This document shows, piece by piece, positions 1-9,325 of a stretch of DNA of 35,045 nt. The position numbers were made by a program, and so were the translations under genes. Below the pieces are notes generated by a model that was not told the DNA's origin, ran no database searches, and worked only from the letters and a program-made list of their open reading frames with translations. Each line of letters begins with the position of its first letter. Position 1 is the stretch's first letter. The stretch covers positions 1 to 35,045 of the forward strand of contig CACBCS010000016.1 in NCBI GenBank assembly GCA_902537815.1. Reading direction: 5' to 3'. The DNA is from an uncultured Pseudohongiella sp. (lineage in GTDB: Bacteria; Pseudomonadota; Gammaproteobacteria; Pseudomonadales; Pseudohongiellaceae).

Positions 1-2
1 TC

Positions 3-869
3 GACCGCAAGCTATCGCAGGGAGCTCTGCAAACGCTGGAGCCGAGGATTTTCTATCTCTTCAGCGAGTTTGAGGACCAGTCTGCGATTCCTGTTTTTGA
101 TTCATCAGAGCTGAATTTCAGTTTTCCCCAGCTGTTCCGGGAAGATCGCTTCTCCGGAGGCGACCGGACTTCCAACGCCGATCAGGTGACGCTGGCGATC
201 ACTACCCGCGTGCTGAATGCAAACGGCGAGGAGCGCTTTCGCGCCAGCCTCGGGCAGGTACTGTACTTTGAAGATCGTCTGGTCAGCCTGTCGAATCCTC
301 TGCGTAACTGGGATCACCGCTATGCACCACTGGCGGATCAGTCAGCCTATGTCGGCGAAGTGGCCATGAGACTCGGTCAGCGCTGGCGTTTCAACACGGA
401 TTTTCAGTGGAACGAAGATCGCCAGGAATTCGATGAAGGCAGTCTCTCCCTGCGCTATCAGGGAGACAGCAATCATCTGCTCAATGTCGCCTTCCGTTAT
501 CGGAGCCTGCCCGATTCATTCGTATTCTTTTTTCCGCCGACTATCGACCCTCGCACCAAACAAAGCGACGTCTCCGGAGTCTGGCCTCTCACTGACCGCT
601 GGAAACTGCTTGGACGGATTAACTACGATCACAGCAATGAACGAAACCTGGAAAGCTTTGCCGGCGTAGAATGGAGTGATTGCTGCGCGACCATCCGCGT
701 GATCGCGCGTGAGTGGGTTGACGAAAACCAATTGTTTGTTCCTAATATCGAACCGAATCGCGGAATATTTGTCCAATTTACGCTCAACGGCCTGGGAAAT
801 CTGGGCGGCGCCGGCCTCAGCAACCTGCTGAAAGACGGTATTCGGGGCTTCCGGGAAAACAATTTATGA
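3..869 (+). CDS. lptD: LPS-assembly protein LptD, C-terminal part (5' end outside window)
   Basis: The frame is open from the window edge and encodes the last 288 residues of LptD, the outer-membrane beta-barrel that inserts lipopolysaccharide into the outer leaflet. Recognisable family sequence includes TLEPRIFYLF near the start and the barrel segment IPVFDSSELNFSFPQLFRED, followed by alternating beta strands rich in aromatic and charged residues. The full protein is usually about 750-900 residues, so the jellyroll and first half of the barrel lie upstream. The stop codon overlaps the surA start (ATGA at 866-869), which implies translational coupling. The lptD-surA pairing is logical because SurA is the main chaperone for LptD folding. 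Confidence 0.93.
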   Translation, partial: DRKLSQGALQTLEPRIFYLFSEFEDQSAIPVFDSSELNFSFPQLFREDRFSGGDRTSNADQVTLAITTRVLNANGEERFRASLGQVLYFEDRLVSLSNPLRNWDHRYAPLADQSAYVGEVAMRLGQRWRFNTDFQWNEDRQEFDEGSLSLRYQGDSNHLLNVAFRYRSLPDSFVFFFPPTIDPRTKQSDVSGVWPLTDRWKLLGRINYDHSNERNLESFAGVEWSDCCATIRVIAREWVDENQLFVPNIEPNRGIFVQFTLNGLGNLGGAGLSNLLKDGIRGFRENNL

Positions 870-2185
870 TTAATGTAGATCTCAAAGAAACAGCGCAGCG
901 CGCGGGACTCCTGCTCACCGGCGCTCTGATTTGCCTGCTCCTCGCCCTGCCTGCGGCGGCGCAGCAGCGTGTCCTGCTCGACAAGATCGTCGCCATCGTT
1001 GACCGCGATGTGGTGCTGCAGAGCGAATTAAACAATCGCCTGGGGGATATCCGACGAACAGCAGAACGGGACAACCGAGAGCTGCCCCCGCCGAATCAGC
1101 TGCGCGACGAAGTGCTGGAAACCCTCATCATGGAAAACATCCAGATGCAGTTCGCCGAGCGCGCCAGCATTCGCTACGACGACGACACCATCAACCGGGT
1201 GCTGGGCAACATGGCGCAGGAATCCGGATTGAGCTTTGAAGCCTATATTCAGGCACTAGAGGCTCAAGGCGTGTATCTGCAAACCCGCGAACAGGTCCGC
1301 CAGCAGCTCACCATGCAGGAACTGCAGCGGGGATATGTGAACCAGCGCATCACGGTGACAGATCAGGAAATTGATAACTTCCTGAACTCCGAAATGGGTC
1401 AGGAAGTCATCTCCGCCGATTACCTCATCGATCACATTCTGATTCCGGTGACCTCGGCCGACAGCCCGCAAATACGGAGCGACAAGCTGCGCTATGCCGC
1501 TGAAATGACCGCCCAACTGGAGGAAGGCGGCTCGATCACAGAAACACGGGCTCGCGCCCTGGCCGAACGACGTTTCGCCCTTGATGGCACCAATTTTGGC
1601 TGGCGTAAGCTGGACCAACTCCCCTCACTGTTTGCCAATGCGGTGGAACCGATGAGTGTGGGGCAAATCGAGGGTCCCATTGAAGCCGGTAACGGATTTC
1701 ACATTATTCAGCTGCGGGACAAGCGCGGCGGAACGGAACAGATCGTCAAGCAGACACACATCAGACACATCATGCTGGCGCCCAATGAAATTCGCGACGA
1801 ACAGCAGACTATCGCACTGATTAATGAGCTCAGACAGCGCATTTTCGATGATGGCGAAGAGTTCACGTCGCTGGCAAGGCAGAATTCTGACGACGCCACT
1901 TCAGTGGTGGCCGGCGGGGATCTGGACTGGGTTTCTGAAGGTGGCATGCCCATTGAAATGGAATCGGTTGTCGATACGCTGGAAGTCGGCGAAATCAGCG
2001 AGCCGTTCCGCTCGCAGATGGGTTGGCATATCGCAGAGGTACTCGGGCGCAGAGAGTCTGACCTGTCCAGCGAGTATACCCGCAGCCAGGCGGCCAACAT
2101 GTTGCGAAACCGCAAATTTGAACTGGAACTCCAAAACTGGTTGATCGAGATTCGTGAAGAAGCTTTCGTAGAACTGGTCGATTGA
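866..2185 (+). CDS. surA: periplasmic chaperone / peptidyl-prolyl isomerase SurA
   Basis: Encodes 439 residues, the usual SurA length. An N-terminal signal peptide (hydrophobic LLLTGALICLLLALPAAAQQ near residues 15-34) sends it to the periplasm. The SurA N-domain follows (VLLDKIVAIVDRDVVLQSEL), then two parvulin PpiC domains at roughly residues 184-280 (ending GFHIIQLRDKRGG) and 297-390 (HIRHIMLAPNEIR to GWHIAEVLGRRES). SurA escorts unfolded beta-barrel proteins to the BAM complex. The ATG start overlaps the lptD stop; pdxA follows after 15 bp. No unusual residues were noticed. Confidence 0.96.
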   Translation: MINVDLKETAQRAGLLLTGALICLLLALPAAAQQRVLLDKIVAIVDRDVVLQSELNNRLGDIRRTAERDNRELPPPNQLRDEVLETLIMENIQMQFAERASIRYDDDTINRVLGNMAQESGLSFEAYIQALEAQGVYLQTREQVRQQLTMQELQRGYVNQRITVTDQEIDNFLNSEMGQEVISADYLIDHILIPVTSADSPQIRSDKLRYAAEMTAQLEEGGSITETRARALAERRFALDGTNFGWRKLDQLPSLFANAVEPMSVGQIEGPIEAGNGFHIIQLRDKRGGTEQIVKQTHIRHIMLAPNEIRDEQQTIALINELRQRIFDDGEEFTSLARQNSDDATSVVAGGDLDWVSEGGMPIEMESVVDTLEVGEISEPFRSQMGWHIAEVLGRRESDLSSEYTRSQAANMLRNRKFELELQNWLIEIREEAFVELVD

Positions 2186-2200
2186 TGCCGGATAAAGGCC

Positions 2201-3190
2201 GTGATTACCCGACTTGCACTCACCCCCGGCGAACCGGCCGGCATCGGACCCGATCTCTGCGTTAAACTGGCGCAGCACCCACCGGACGCCCAGCTTGTCG
2301 TTGTAGGCGACCAGCAGCTGGTAGCGCAGCGCGCTGCCGCGCTGGACCTTGCTCTTACCTTAGTGCCTTTTGACGAATTCGCTGCGCCTCGGCGTAACGA
2401 AGCGGGAGAGCTCTTTGTTTGCAACGTCGCTCTTTCTGAGCCTGCCCACCCCGGAAACCTCAATGCCGCCAACAGCCCCTATGTTCTGAACACACTCGAA
2501 GTCGCGACAAGCCTCGCGCTTCGCAAGCAGGTTCATGCGCTGGTGACGGGCCCGGTGCATAAAGGCGTCATTAACGAAGCAGGCATCCCTTTTTCCGGTC
2601 ATACGGAATTTCTCGCGCAGCAGTGTGAAGTTGACCTCACGGTCATGATGCTTGCCACAGAGGGCCTGCGAGTTGCACTGGCCACTACCCATCTGCCGCT
2701 GCATAGGGTTGCTACCGCGATCACTGAGGACGGCCTGACTGAGGTCCTGACCATTCTGCATCGCGATCTCAAGCACAAATTCGCCATTGAAGAACCACGT
2801 ATTCTGGTATGCGGACTGAATCCCCACGCCGGCGAATCCGGCCACCTCGGCACTGAGGAAATCGACATCATTGAACCGGTTCTAAACAGGCTATCGCAGC
2901 AGGGCATGGATCTGACCGGCCCTCTGCCGGCTGATACCCTGTTCACCGAAAAATATCTTGGCAAGACAGATGCTGTACTCGCTATGTATCACGATCAGGG
3001 GTTGCCGGTGCTGAAGTATAAGGGCTTTGGCAATGCGGCCAACATCACGCTGGGCCTGCCGATCATTCGCACTTCTGTTGATCACGGCACCGCGCTGGAG
3101 CTTGCCGGCAGCGGTGAGGCAGATATTGGCAGCCTGCAGACCGCCATCGCCGCCGCGGTGGAGATGATTGGGGCACAATCGAAACCATGA
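2201..3190 (+). CDS. pdxA: 4-hydroxythreonine-4-phosphate dehydrogenase PdxA
   Basis: Encodes 329 residues starting at GTG; no in-frame ATG precedes the conserved N-terminus [15 protein letters not shown]. PdxA oxidises 4-phosphohydroxy-L-threonine in the DXP-dependent pyridoxal 5'-phosphate pathway. Family hallmarks are [13 protein letters not shown] with [10 protein letters not shown] (metal ligand His), [20 protein letters not shown], and the C-terminal [16 protein letters not shown] block containing another metal-binding His. The length is typical. The stop overlaps the rsmA start (ATGA at 3187-3190). It lies in the lptD-to-apaG run seen in many gammaproteobacteria. Confidence 0.96.
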   Translation: MITRLALTPGEPAGIGPDLCVKLAQHPPDAQLVVVGDQQLVAQRAAALDLALTLVPFDEFAAPRRNEAGELFVCNVALSEPAHPGNLNAANSPYVLNTLEVATSLALRKQVHALVTGPVHKGVINEAGIPFSGHTEFLAQQCEVDLTVMMLATEGLRVALATTHLPLHRVATAITEDGLTEVLTILHRDLKHKFAIEEPRILVCGLNPHAGESGHLGTEEIDIIEPVLNRLSQQGMDLTGPLPADTLFTEKYLGKTDAVLAMYHDQGLPVLKYKGFGNAANITLGLPIIRTSVDHGTALELAGSGEADIGSLQTAIAAAVEMIGAQSKP

Positions 3191-4029
3191 ACGCGAAAAC
3201 CCGGAAGATTCTCCTGAGCAACGGGATGCCCCATCAGGCGCGTAAGCGCTTTGGTCAGAATTTTCTTCACGATGAGCAGGTCATCGCACGGATTTTTGAC
3301 GCGATTGACCCTCAGCCTGACCAGCACCTGCTTGAGATTGGACCCGGTCGGGGCGCCATTACCGATTTACTGGCTCAGGCGGGCGGGCCGCTGGACTGTG
3401 TGGAGCTGGACCGGGACCTGGCTGACTTCCTCGAAAAAAGGTTTGCCCGGCATGGCAACGTCGCCATCCATCAGCAGGACATTCTCAAGTTTGACCTGGA
3501 TGCCCTGATCAATCGCAACAGCAAGCTTCGCATCATTGGCAACCTGCCCTACAACATTTCAACACCAGTGATGTTTCATTTGCTGCAGAACGCCAAACTG
3601 ATTGAGGACATGACCTTCATGCTGCAGCTCGAAGTGGTTCAGCGACTCGGCGCGAAACCCGGCAACAAGAACTACGGCCGCCTCGGCATCATGGTCCAGT
3701 ATTTTTGTGAAGTTGAGCATCTGTTTAATGTTCCCTCGGCGGCTTTTACGCCGAAACCCAAGGTCAGTTCGGCAATTGTGCGTCTAACGCCGCACGCCAG
3801 GCGTGAAGTTGAAGCGCGCAGTGTGGAAGCACTGCAAACGGTGGTGCGAAGTGCCTTTAACCTGCGGCGCAAAACCTTGAAAAACAGCCTTAAAGCCATC
3901 ATGTCAACAGAGACGCTGGCGCAGATTCCAGTCAGCCTTTCTGAGCGGCCGGAAAATCTGAGCCTGTCTGACTACGTCGCGATAAGCGACCTTTTCGCAC
4001 AGGAGCTGAATCAGAGCCATCATGACTGA
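3187..4029 (+). CDS. rsmA: 16S rRNA dimethyladenosine transferase RsmA (KsgA)
   Basis: Encodes 280 residues. The enzyme uses SAM to dimethylate two adjacent adenosines in the 3'-terminal helix of 16S rRNA during 30S maturation. Visible motifs are [12 protein letters not shown] at the N-terminus, the SAM-binding [25 protein letters not shown], and the catalytic [10 protein letters not shown]. Two starts are possible: ATG 3187, which overlaps the pdxA stop and suggests coupling, or ATG 3226, which gives [14 protein letters not shown], closer to the usual family N-terminus. I keep the upstream one because of the overlap. The apaG ATG overlaps its last codons by 8 bp. Confidence 0.95.
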   Translation: MNAKTRKILLSNGMPHQARKRFGQNFLHDEQVIARIFDAIDPQPDQHLLEIGPGRGAITDLLAQAGGPLDCVELDRDLADFLEKRFARHGNVAIHQQDILKFDLDALINRNSKLRIIGNLPYNISTPVMFHLLQNAKLIEDMTFMLQLEVVQRLGAKPGNKNYGRLGIMVQYFCEVEHLFNVPSAAFTPKPKVSSAIVRLTPHARREVEARSVEALQTVVRSAFNLRRKTLKNSLKAIMSTETLAQIPVSLSERPENLSLSDYVAISDLFAQELNQSHHD

Positions 4030-4402
4030 CGCAGATCACAACATCGAAATTGAGGTGAACACCCGATACCTTCAGGAGCATTCCGATCCGACATCGGGCC
4101 GCTACGCCTTCGCCTATACCATCGATATCACCAACCGGGGTGAAGCAAAAGTAAAATTGCTCAACCGGCACTGGCGCATTACTGACGACAACAATCGCGT
4201 TGAGGAAGTCAAAGGGCCTGGAGTGGTCGGACAGCAGCCTGAGATCGGACCGGGGCAATCCTTCCAGTACACCAGTGGTGCAATCATTAGCACTCAGACT
4301 GGCACCATGCAGGGAAGCTACGAGCTGGTCACCGACAGCGGCGACCGCTTCACGACGCCGATTCCGGCCTTTCTGTTGGCACCGCCTCATACGGTGCACT
4401 AG
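4022..4402 (+). CDS. apaG: ApaG protein (DUF525)
   Basis: Encodes 126 residues, the standard size for the single ApaG beta-sandwich domain. Family sequence includes RYAFAYTIDITNRGEAKVKL, LLNRHWRITDDN, GVVGQQPEIGPG, FQYTSGA and GTMQGSYELV. ApaG is linked genetically to diadenosine tetraphosphate metabolism and Co/Mg resistance, but its biochemical role is not settled. The ATG overlaps the rsmA stop by 8 bp, so the two are probably translated together; apaH follows after 93 bp. Confidence 0.95.
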   Translation: MTDADHNIEIEVNTRYLQEHSDPTSGRYAFAYTIDITNRGEAKVKLLNRHWRITDDNNRVEEVKGPGVVGQQPEIGPGQSFQYTSGAIISTQTGTMQGSYELVTDSGDRFTTPIPAFLLAPPHTVH

Positions 4403-4462
4403 TGCAGCTAGGCACAAAGGGTTTGCAGCGTGGGCTGTCGCGCCCGGCAGGCCAGCCGATGC

Positions 4463-4468
4463 TATACT
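4463..4468 (+). promoter_or_regulatory. extended -10-like element before apaH
   Basis: The sequence TGCTATACT (TGn plus TATACT) sits about 28 bp upstream of the apaH ATG in an otherwise non-coding 93-bp gap. No good -35 lies at 16-18 bp, as is tolerated for extended -10 promoters. It would give apaH its own transcription in addition to read-through from apaG. Confidence 0.35.
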
Positions 4469-4495
4469 GCCGTCAGAGTCCTCCACTGGAACACC

Positions 4496-5317
4496 ATGAG
4501 CAACTTTGTAGTCGGCGACATCCAGGGCTGCTATAAGCCCCTGAAAAAACTTCTGAAAAAGGCGGGTTTTACACCCGGAACCGACACCCTCTGGTGTGTC
4601 GGTGACCTAGTCAACCGTGGCCCGAAATCACTCGACACCCTGCGCCTGCTTCAGGATATGGATGATTCCATCCACGTCGTACTGGGCAATCACGATCTGC
4701 ATTTCATCGCCATTCACGAAGGGGTCGCGCCGGCACGCGGCAAGGACACCCTCGAGCAACTGCTCGCTGCGCCGGATTGTTCAGCACTGAGCGAATGGCT
4801 GAGAAGCAAACCACTGGCCTACCATGAAGCTCTGCTGACGGAAGAAGGTCCCGAAAATTTTCTGATGGTTCACGCCGGCGTGTCGCCGAGCTGGTCTCTG
4901 CAGATGACACTCAATCTCTCAGCAGAGATCGAACATGCGCTTCAGGGCAGCGGGTATAAAGCCTATCTGAAAAACATGTATGGCAATGAACCTATCCGCT
5001 GGAGTAAATCTCTGCGGGGCCACGAACGACTGCGGACAATTACCAACTACCTCACCCGCATTCGGTTCTGCGACGACATCGGCAGCCTGCGCCTGGACAT
5101 CAAGGAAGGCCTCTGCGCGGCGCCCAGTGGATTCAAGCCCTGGTTTGAATATGAGAAGATAACGCAAAAAGCAACGATACTTTTTGGTCACTGGGCAGCA
5201 CTGGACGGGATTACGAGACGGCCGCGGGTTTTTGCGCTTGATACCGGCTACGTTTGGGGCAGATCCCTGACCATGATGCGTCTGGAAGACAAAAAACGCT
5301 TCACCATTTCACACTGA
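4496..5317 (+). CDS. apaH: bis(5'-nucleosyl)-tetraphosphatase, symmetrical (ApaH)
   Basis: Encodes 273 residues from ATG 4496, giving MSNFVVGDIQGCY, which matches the family start; an in-frame ATG at 4430 would add 22 unlike residues and is rejected. ApaH hydrolyses Ap4A to two ADP and removes Np4 caps from RNA. It is a metallophosphoesterase: GDIQGCY (motif I), GDLVNRGPKSLDTL (motif II), GNHDLHFIAI (motif III) and LMVHAGVSPSWSL supply the metal ligands. It sits downstream of apaG as usual and is followed by cca after 22 bp, with no glpE between them. Confidence 0.95.
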   Translation: MSNFVVGDIQGCYKPLKKLLKKAGFTPGTDTLWCVGDLVNRGPKSLDTLRLLQDMDDSIHVVLGNHDLHFIAIHEGVAPARGKDTLEQLLAAPDCSALSEWLRSKPLAYHEALLTEEGPENFLMVHAGVSPSWSLQMTLNLSAEIEHALQGSGYKAYLKNMYGNEPIRWSKSLRGHERLRTITNYLTRIRFCDDIGSLRLDIKEGLCAAPSGFKPWFEYEKITQKATILFGHWAALDGITRRPRVFALDTGYVWGRSLTMMRLEDKKRFTISH

Positions 5318-5339
5318 TTAAGCACCGGCAAAATTCACC

Positions 5340-6569
5340 ATGCAGACTTACCTGGTTGGCGGCGCAGTTCGCGATAAACTCCTCGGTCTTGAAACCAAAG
5401 ACCGGGACTGGGTGGTCGTGGGCGCAGCACCCCAGGAGATGCTGGATCTGGGCTATCAGCAGGTGGGGCATGACTTCCCAGTGTTTCTTGATCCTGAGTC
5501 TCATGATGAGTATGCGCTGGCGCGCACAGAACGTAAAACTGGCCCCGGTCATAAGGGTTTCGCCATCAACAGTTCACCGGAGGTTACCCTCGAAGAAGAT
5601 TTGCTGCGCCGGGATCTCACCATCAATGCCATCGCCATGGATGAAAACGGCTCACTGATCGACCCGTTCGGCGGCCAGTTCGATATTGAAGACAGGGTGC
5701 TACGTCATGTCTCAGGGGCATTTGTTGAGGATCCTCTGAGAGTTCTGCGGGTCGCGCGCTTTGCGGCCCGGTTTGCCCATCTGGGATTCCGGGTCGCCAA
5801 CGAAACCCGCGACCTCATGCGCAGTATCTGTCACAGTGGCGAACTCGATCATCTGGTTCCGGAACGCTTCTGGAAAGAGCTGGAGCTGGCACTGACCAGC
5901 CAGGCACCTTCAGTCTTCATTGAGGTATTGCGGAAGTGCGATGCGCTGGCGGCAATACTGCCCGAGGTCAATAATTTGTTCGGCGTCCCGCAACCGGAAA
6001 AATATCATCCCGAGATCGATACCGGCCTGCACATTCTGCTGTGTCTTGAGCAGGCCCGTAAACTGAGCGACGACAGTGTCGTGCTGTACGCTACTCTGGT
6101 TCACGATGTCGGCAAGGGCCTGACGGATCCCGAACAATGGCCGAGTCATGTCGGCCATGAAGCAGCCGGCCTGATCCTGCTCAATCAGATTGAATCACGA
6201 CTGCGTGTGCCCAAGGAGCATGCCCAGCTTTCTCGCCTGGTCTGCGAACACCACACCAAGCTGCATCGCGTGAAAGAACTGAAGCCAGCAACGGTGCTGA
6301 AACTGCTGGAATCTCTCGACGCGTTTCGCCGCCCAGAGCGTTTGGACAAATTTCTGTTGGCCTGTGAGGCCGATGCACGGGGGCGCACAGGCCTCGAGAC
6401 GCGCGACTATACACAAAATGCCTATCTGAAAACCTTACTGCTGTCAGCCAGCGCCATCGACAGCCGCGCGGTCCTGGCCGCCAGTCGCGCCGAGCCGAAA
6501 GCGGCCATATACGAAGCCCGCCTGTCCAGCATCACCAAGACAATTGAGTCCCTGAAACATGACCAATGA
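5340..6569 (+). CDS. cca: multifunctional CCA tRNA nucleotidyltransferase with HD domain
   Basis: Encodes 409 residues, close to the E. coli enzyme. It adds or repairs the 3' CCA of tRNAs; the C-terminal HD domain is known in this family for phosphatase/phosphodiesterase activity. The N-terminal nucleotidyltransferase core shows YLVGGAVRDKLLGLETKDRD with the catalytic acidic pair, then RRDLTINAIAMDENG and VARFAARFAHLGF. The HD motif is seen in LVHDVGKG near residue 260. The 3' end overlaps the downstream reductase by 11 bp. No clear Shine-Dalgarno precedes the ATG. Confidence 0.96.
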   Translation: MQTYLVGGAVRDKLLGLETKDRDWVVVGAAPQEMLDLGYQQVGHDFPVFLDPESHDEYALARTERKTGPGHKGFAINSSPEVTLEEDLLRRDLTINAIAMDENGSLIDPFGGQFDIEDRVLRHVSGAFVEDPLRVLRVARFAARFAHLGFRVANETRDLMRSICHSGELDHLVPERFWKELELALTSQAPSVFIEVLRKCDALAAILPEVNNLFGVPQPEKYHPEIDTGLHILLCLEQARKLSDDSVVLYATLVHDVGKGLTDPEQWPSHVGHEAAGLILLNQIESRLRVPKEHAQLSRLVCEHHTKLHRVKELKPATVLKLLESLDAFRRPERLDKFLLACEADARGRTGLETRDYTQNAYLKTLLLSASAIDSRAVLAASRAEPKAAIYEARLSSITKTIESLKHDQ

Positions 6570-7314
6570 ACAACCCGTAGCACTGATAACCGGAAGCGCA
6601 AAGCGAATCGGCGCCGCCCTCGTGCGGCGCTTTCATGACGCCGGCTATCGTCTCATTATCCACTTCAACGGTTCGGAAGAAGAAGCGCTGAGCCTGCAGG
6701 CGGAACGCCATGCCGTGCGTGCCGATTCAGTCAGCTGCCTGCAGGCGGCACTGACTGAAAGGTCGGAAGTTGCTCAGCTGGCACAGAACGCGCTCGACTG
6801 TTTCGGCCGCATCGACGTGCTGATCAACAACGCCTCGTCTTTCTATGCGACACCACTGGAAGACTCCACCCAAGGACAGTGGGACGACCTCATAGACAGC
6901 AATCTGCGTGGAGCCTATTTTCTGAGTGTAGCCCTGAGCCAAGAGCTCACGCGTCGTCAGGGCAACATCATCAATATTCTCGATGCCATGGTGGATGGGG
7001 CTATAAAGGATTTTCCCATCTACAACATTGCCAAGGCCGGGCTGAAAAGCATGACGCTCTCACTGGCCAGGGAACTGGCCCCTGCGGTGCGGGTCAATGG
7101 TGTGGCACCCGGCGCCATCCTCTGGCCAAGCCATCTTGAGAACCCTCAGGACGAAGCCGCAGAGGACGCCCGGAAAAAAGCGCTTGCCGGCATTCCGCTC
7201 GGCCGGACCGGCACTGTAGAAGATATCGCCAATACCGCCTTTTTTCTCGTCGATCAGGCAAGTTATATGACCGGGGCCGTCATCAAGGTGGATGGAGGGC
7301 GCGCGCTCCGCTAG
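6559..7314 (+). CDS. pteridine reductase, FolM/PTR1-like short-chain dehydrogenase
   Basis: Encodes 251 residues of a classical-length SDR. The nucleotide-binding loop reads TGSAKRIGAAL rather than TGxxxGxG; an Arg at the second glycine position (TGxxxRxG) is typical of pteridine reductases. Other features are INNASSFY, the catalytic YNIAK, NGVAPGAILWP and a C-terminal TGAVIKVDGGRALR. The likely reaction is NADPH-dependent reduction of a dihydropterin or dihydrofolate. The genomic context agrees, since folK and folB converge on it from the right. Its ATG overlaps the cca 3' end by 11 bp. It could be called folM, but substrate preference cannot be read from sequence. Confidence 0.85.
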   Translation: MTNEQPVALITGSAKRIGAALVRRFHDAGYRLIIHFNGSEEEALSLQAERHAVRADSVSCLQAALTERSEVAQLAQNALDCFGRIDVLINNASSFYATPLEDSTQGQWDDLIDSNLRGAYFLSVALSQELTRRQGNIINILDAMVDGAIKDFPIYNIAKAGLKSMTLSLARELAPAVRVNGVAPGAILWPSHLENPQDEAAEDARKKALAGIPLGRTGTVEDIANTAFFLVDQASYMTGAVIKVDGGRALR

Positions 7315-7375
7315 TTAGTCTCTGCGCGCTAGCGGCGGCAGCTGCGCAGGCGGCAGCAGGACGCGCTGTGTGCGT

Positions 7376-7864
7376 CTACCAGTCAAAATCTCTGCGCCAA
7401 AGCTGCTGTCCGGTTTCATCGTACGCATCCCAATGTGCTGTCATCGTTTGTCCGGTCGAGGGATGTTTCATATCCGGCAGGATTTCGGCCAGGGGTTGCA
7501 GCACAAAGGCATGTTCCAGTATTTCTCCACGGGGAAGCAAAATGCCTGCATGCTCACCACTGAGTTCACCGTAAGTCAGAACGTCAATATCAATACAGCG
7601 GCTGGAAAACTTCGGCTGGCTGCGATCTCGGCCCAGCGCATCTTCAATGGCTTTAATCTCTCTTAGCAGGTCGGGCAAAGGCTTTTCCGTTTCCGCTACT
7701 GTCACGAGGTTCAGAAAGTTGTCACCTTCAAAACCGACCGATTCGCTTTCGTAAACCGCTGAGCACCGGAGGCCGGGGAACCGAGTCCGTAATTCGGCAA
7801 CTGCCTTTCGAATATTGGCATCGGCGTCAATATTGCTACCGAGACTGAGAGTGAGAAGCGGCAC
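7376..7864 (-). CDS. folK: 2-amino-4-hydroxy-6-hydroxymethyldihydropteridine pyrophosphokinase
   Basis: Encodes 162 residues, a normal HPPK length. The enzyme transfers pyrophosphate from ATP to 6-hydroxymethyl-7,8-dihydropterin in folate synthesis. Hallmarks are LTLSLGSNIDADANI at the N-terminus, FLNLVTVAET, and the Mg/ATP motif region GRDRSQPKFSSRCIDIDVLT with the two catalytic aspartates, plus LPRGEILEHAFVLQPLAEI. It is the last gene of a minus-strand tsaD-folB-folK group; 52 bp separate it from folB. The motif differs somewhat from the E. coli form (SSRCIDIDVL instead of PRTLDLDIM). Confidence 0.92.
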   Translation of the reverse strand: MPLLTLSLGSNIDADANIRKAVAELRTRFPGLRCSAVYESESVGFEGDNFLNLVTVAETEKPLPDLLREIKAIEDALGRDRSQPKFSSRCIDIDVLTYGELSGEHAGILLPRGEILEHAFVLQPLAEILPDMKHPSTGQTMTAHWDAYDETGQQLWRRDFDW

Positions 7865-7916
7865 GATTATTCAGAACACAAGAGAATTAAAGGATTGGAC
7901 AGGAATTCACGCACAA

Positions 7917-8273
7917 TCAGCGACGCGATCCTCTTTCTATCATAACACCTACATCCTTTGAGCCAGTGACAGCGCCGGGCTTACCTAACCTGAGCTTGAC
8001 CCAGGGGACATTAAACTCGTTCATCACAATATCGGCGACCCGCTCGGCAAGCGTCTCGACCAGAAAAAACTCGGACTTTTCAATAAAATCAATAAGCCGC
8101 TTAGCGACTGCCTTGTAGTCCAGGGCATTTTTGATGGTATCGGTGGCGGCAGCCGCAGCGATGTCCGACCCCATCTCCAGTTCGAGGCTCACTACCTGCC
8201 GCTGCTCACGCTCCCAGTCAAAGATGCCAATGATGGTGCGAACCTCCAGCTCACGAATGTAGACAATATCCAT
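7917..8273 (-). CDS. folB: dihydroneopterin aldolase / epimerase FolB
   Basis: Encodes 118 residues, the family size. FolB converts 7,8-dihydroneopterin to 6-hydroxymethyl-dihydropterin and glycolaldehyde, one step before FolK. Conserved blocks are MDIVYIRELEVRTIIGIFDW with EREQRQ, the LDYKAVAKRL segment, the catalytic-glutamate block LVETLAERVADIV, and VKLRLGKPGAV near the C-terminus. It lies 17 bp downstream of tsaD on the same strand. In Pseudomonas plsY sits in this position between tsaD and folB; it is absent here. Confidence 0.95.
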   Translation of the reverse strand: MDIVYIRELEVRTIIGIFDWEREQRQVVSLELEMGSDIAAAAATDTIKNALDYKAVAKRLIDFIEKSEFFLVETLAERVADIVMNEFNVPWVKLRLGKPGAVTGSKDVGVMIERGSRR

Positions 8274-8290
8274 GATAATTCCTCAATCGG

Positions 8291-9325
8291 TTATGAGTTA
8301 ATGGCCGGCAAAGTCTCAAGATTCCAACGCGGTCGCGCCTGAATACTCAGTCCTTCCGACTGGCCGGCCAGCAAACGCTGCGCGCCAGCATATGCGATCA
8401 TTGCCCCATTGTCAGTGCATAATTCCGGTCTTGCGTAAAACAGCTCACCGCCGCTTTTTGCGACGGTAGCGCCAAGTACTTCACGCAGCCTTCGGTTGGC
8501 ACTCACGCCGCCGGCGATTACCAGGCGGCTCAGGCCGGTCTGTTCCAGAGCGCGGCGGCATTTGATCGCCAGCGTGTTCACCACGGCATCCTCAAAAGCG
8601 CAGGCGATATCTGCCCGAACGGCGTCATTCAGCTCACCTTGAGCCTCGACCTCTTCGGCAATGGTGTTACGCACAAAAGTCTTCAGGCCACTGAAGCTGA
8701 AATCCAGCCCGGGGCGATTGGTCATGGGGCGCGGAAATTTGTAGGCCCCGGCTTTACCTGACTGCGCAAGTTTTGCGACTTCCGGACCGCCGGGGTATGG
8801 CAGGCCAAGCATTTTGCCGACCTTGTCGAAAGCCTCACCGGCTGCATCGTCCAGAGATTCGCCAAGCAACTTATAATGCCCAATGCCCTCAACACAGACC
8901 AGTTGCGTGTGTCCGCCTGAAACCAGCAGCGCGATAAAAGGAAATGCGGGCGCGTCCGACTCCAGCATGGGAGCAAGTAGATGCCCCTCCATGTGGTGCA
9001 CACCAATTGCCGGCACATTCCAGCCCATCGCCAGGCTCCGCCCGATGGCAGCGCCAACCAGCAGCGCGCCGATCAGGCCCGGCCCGGCTGTGTAGGCGAC
9101 ACCGCCAATTTGCGCATCCCGGATATCCGCCTTCTCAATGACCTCACGTACCAGCGGCAGTGTTTTCCGAATGTGGTCGCGCGACGCCAGCTCCGGGATC
9201 ACACCGCCGTATTCCGCATGGATGTGAATCTGACTGTAGAGCGCATCCGCCAGCAGGCCCCGGCCAGTGTCGTACAGCGCCACGCCGGTCTCATCACAGG
9301 AAGTTTCGATGCCAAGAACTATCAC
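8291..9325 (-). CDS. tsaD: tRNA N6-adenosine threonylcarbamoyltransferase TsaD (Kae1/YgjD)
   Basis: Encodes 344 residues from a GTG start at 9325, giving [14 protein letters not shown], the invariant TsaD N-terminus; the open frame runs upstream without family similarity, so longer starts are rejected. TsaD catalyses the last step of t6A37 synthesis on ANN-decoding tRNAs. Motifs are [10 protein letters not shown], the metal-binding [33 protein letters not shown] and [13 protein letters not shown]. It is the first gene of a minus-strand group with folB and folK, divergent from rpsU. The window also holds a CAU tRNA, a potential substrate if it is tRNA-Ile2. Confidence 0.95.
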   Translation of the reverse strand: MIVLGIETSCDETGVALYDTGRGLLADALYSQIHIHAEYGGVIPELASRDHIRKTLPLVREVIEKADIRDAQIGGVAYTAGPGLIGALLVGAAIGRSLAMGWNVPAIGVHHMEGHLLAPMLESDAPAFPFIALLVSGGHTQLVCVEGIGHYKLLGESLDDAAGEAFDKVGKMLGLPYPGGPEVAKLAQSGKAGAYKFPRPMTNRPGLDFSFSGLKTFVRNTIAEEVEAQGELNDAVRADIACAFEDAVVNTLAIKCRRALEQTGLSRLVIAGGVSANRRLREVLGATVAKSGGELFYARPELCTDNGAMIAYAGAQRLLAGQSEGLSIQARPRWNLETLPAINS

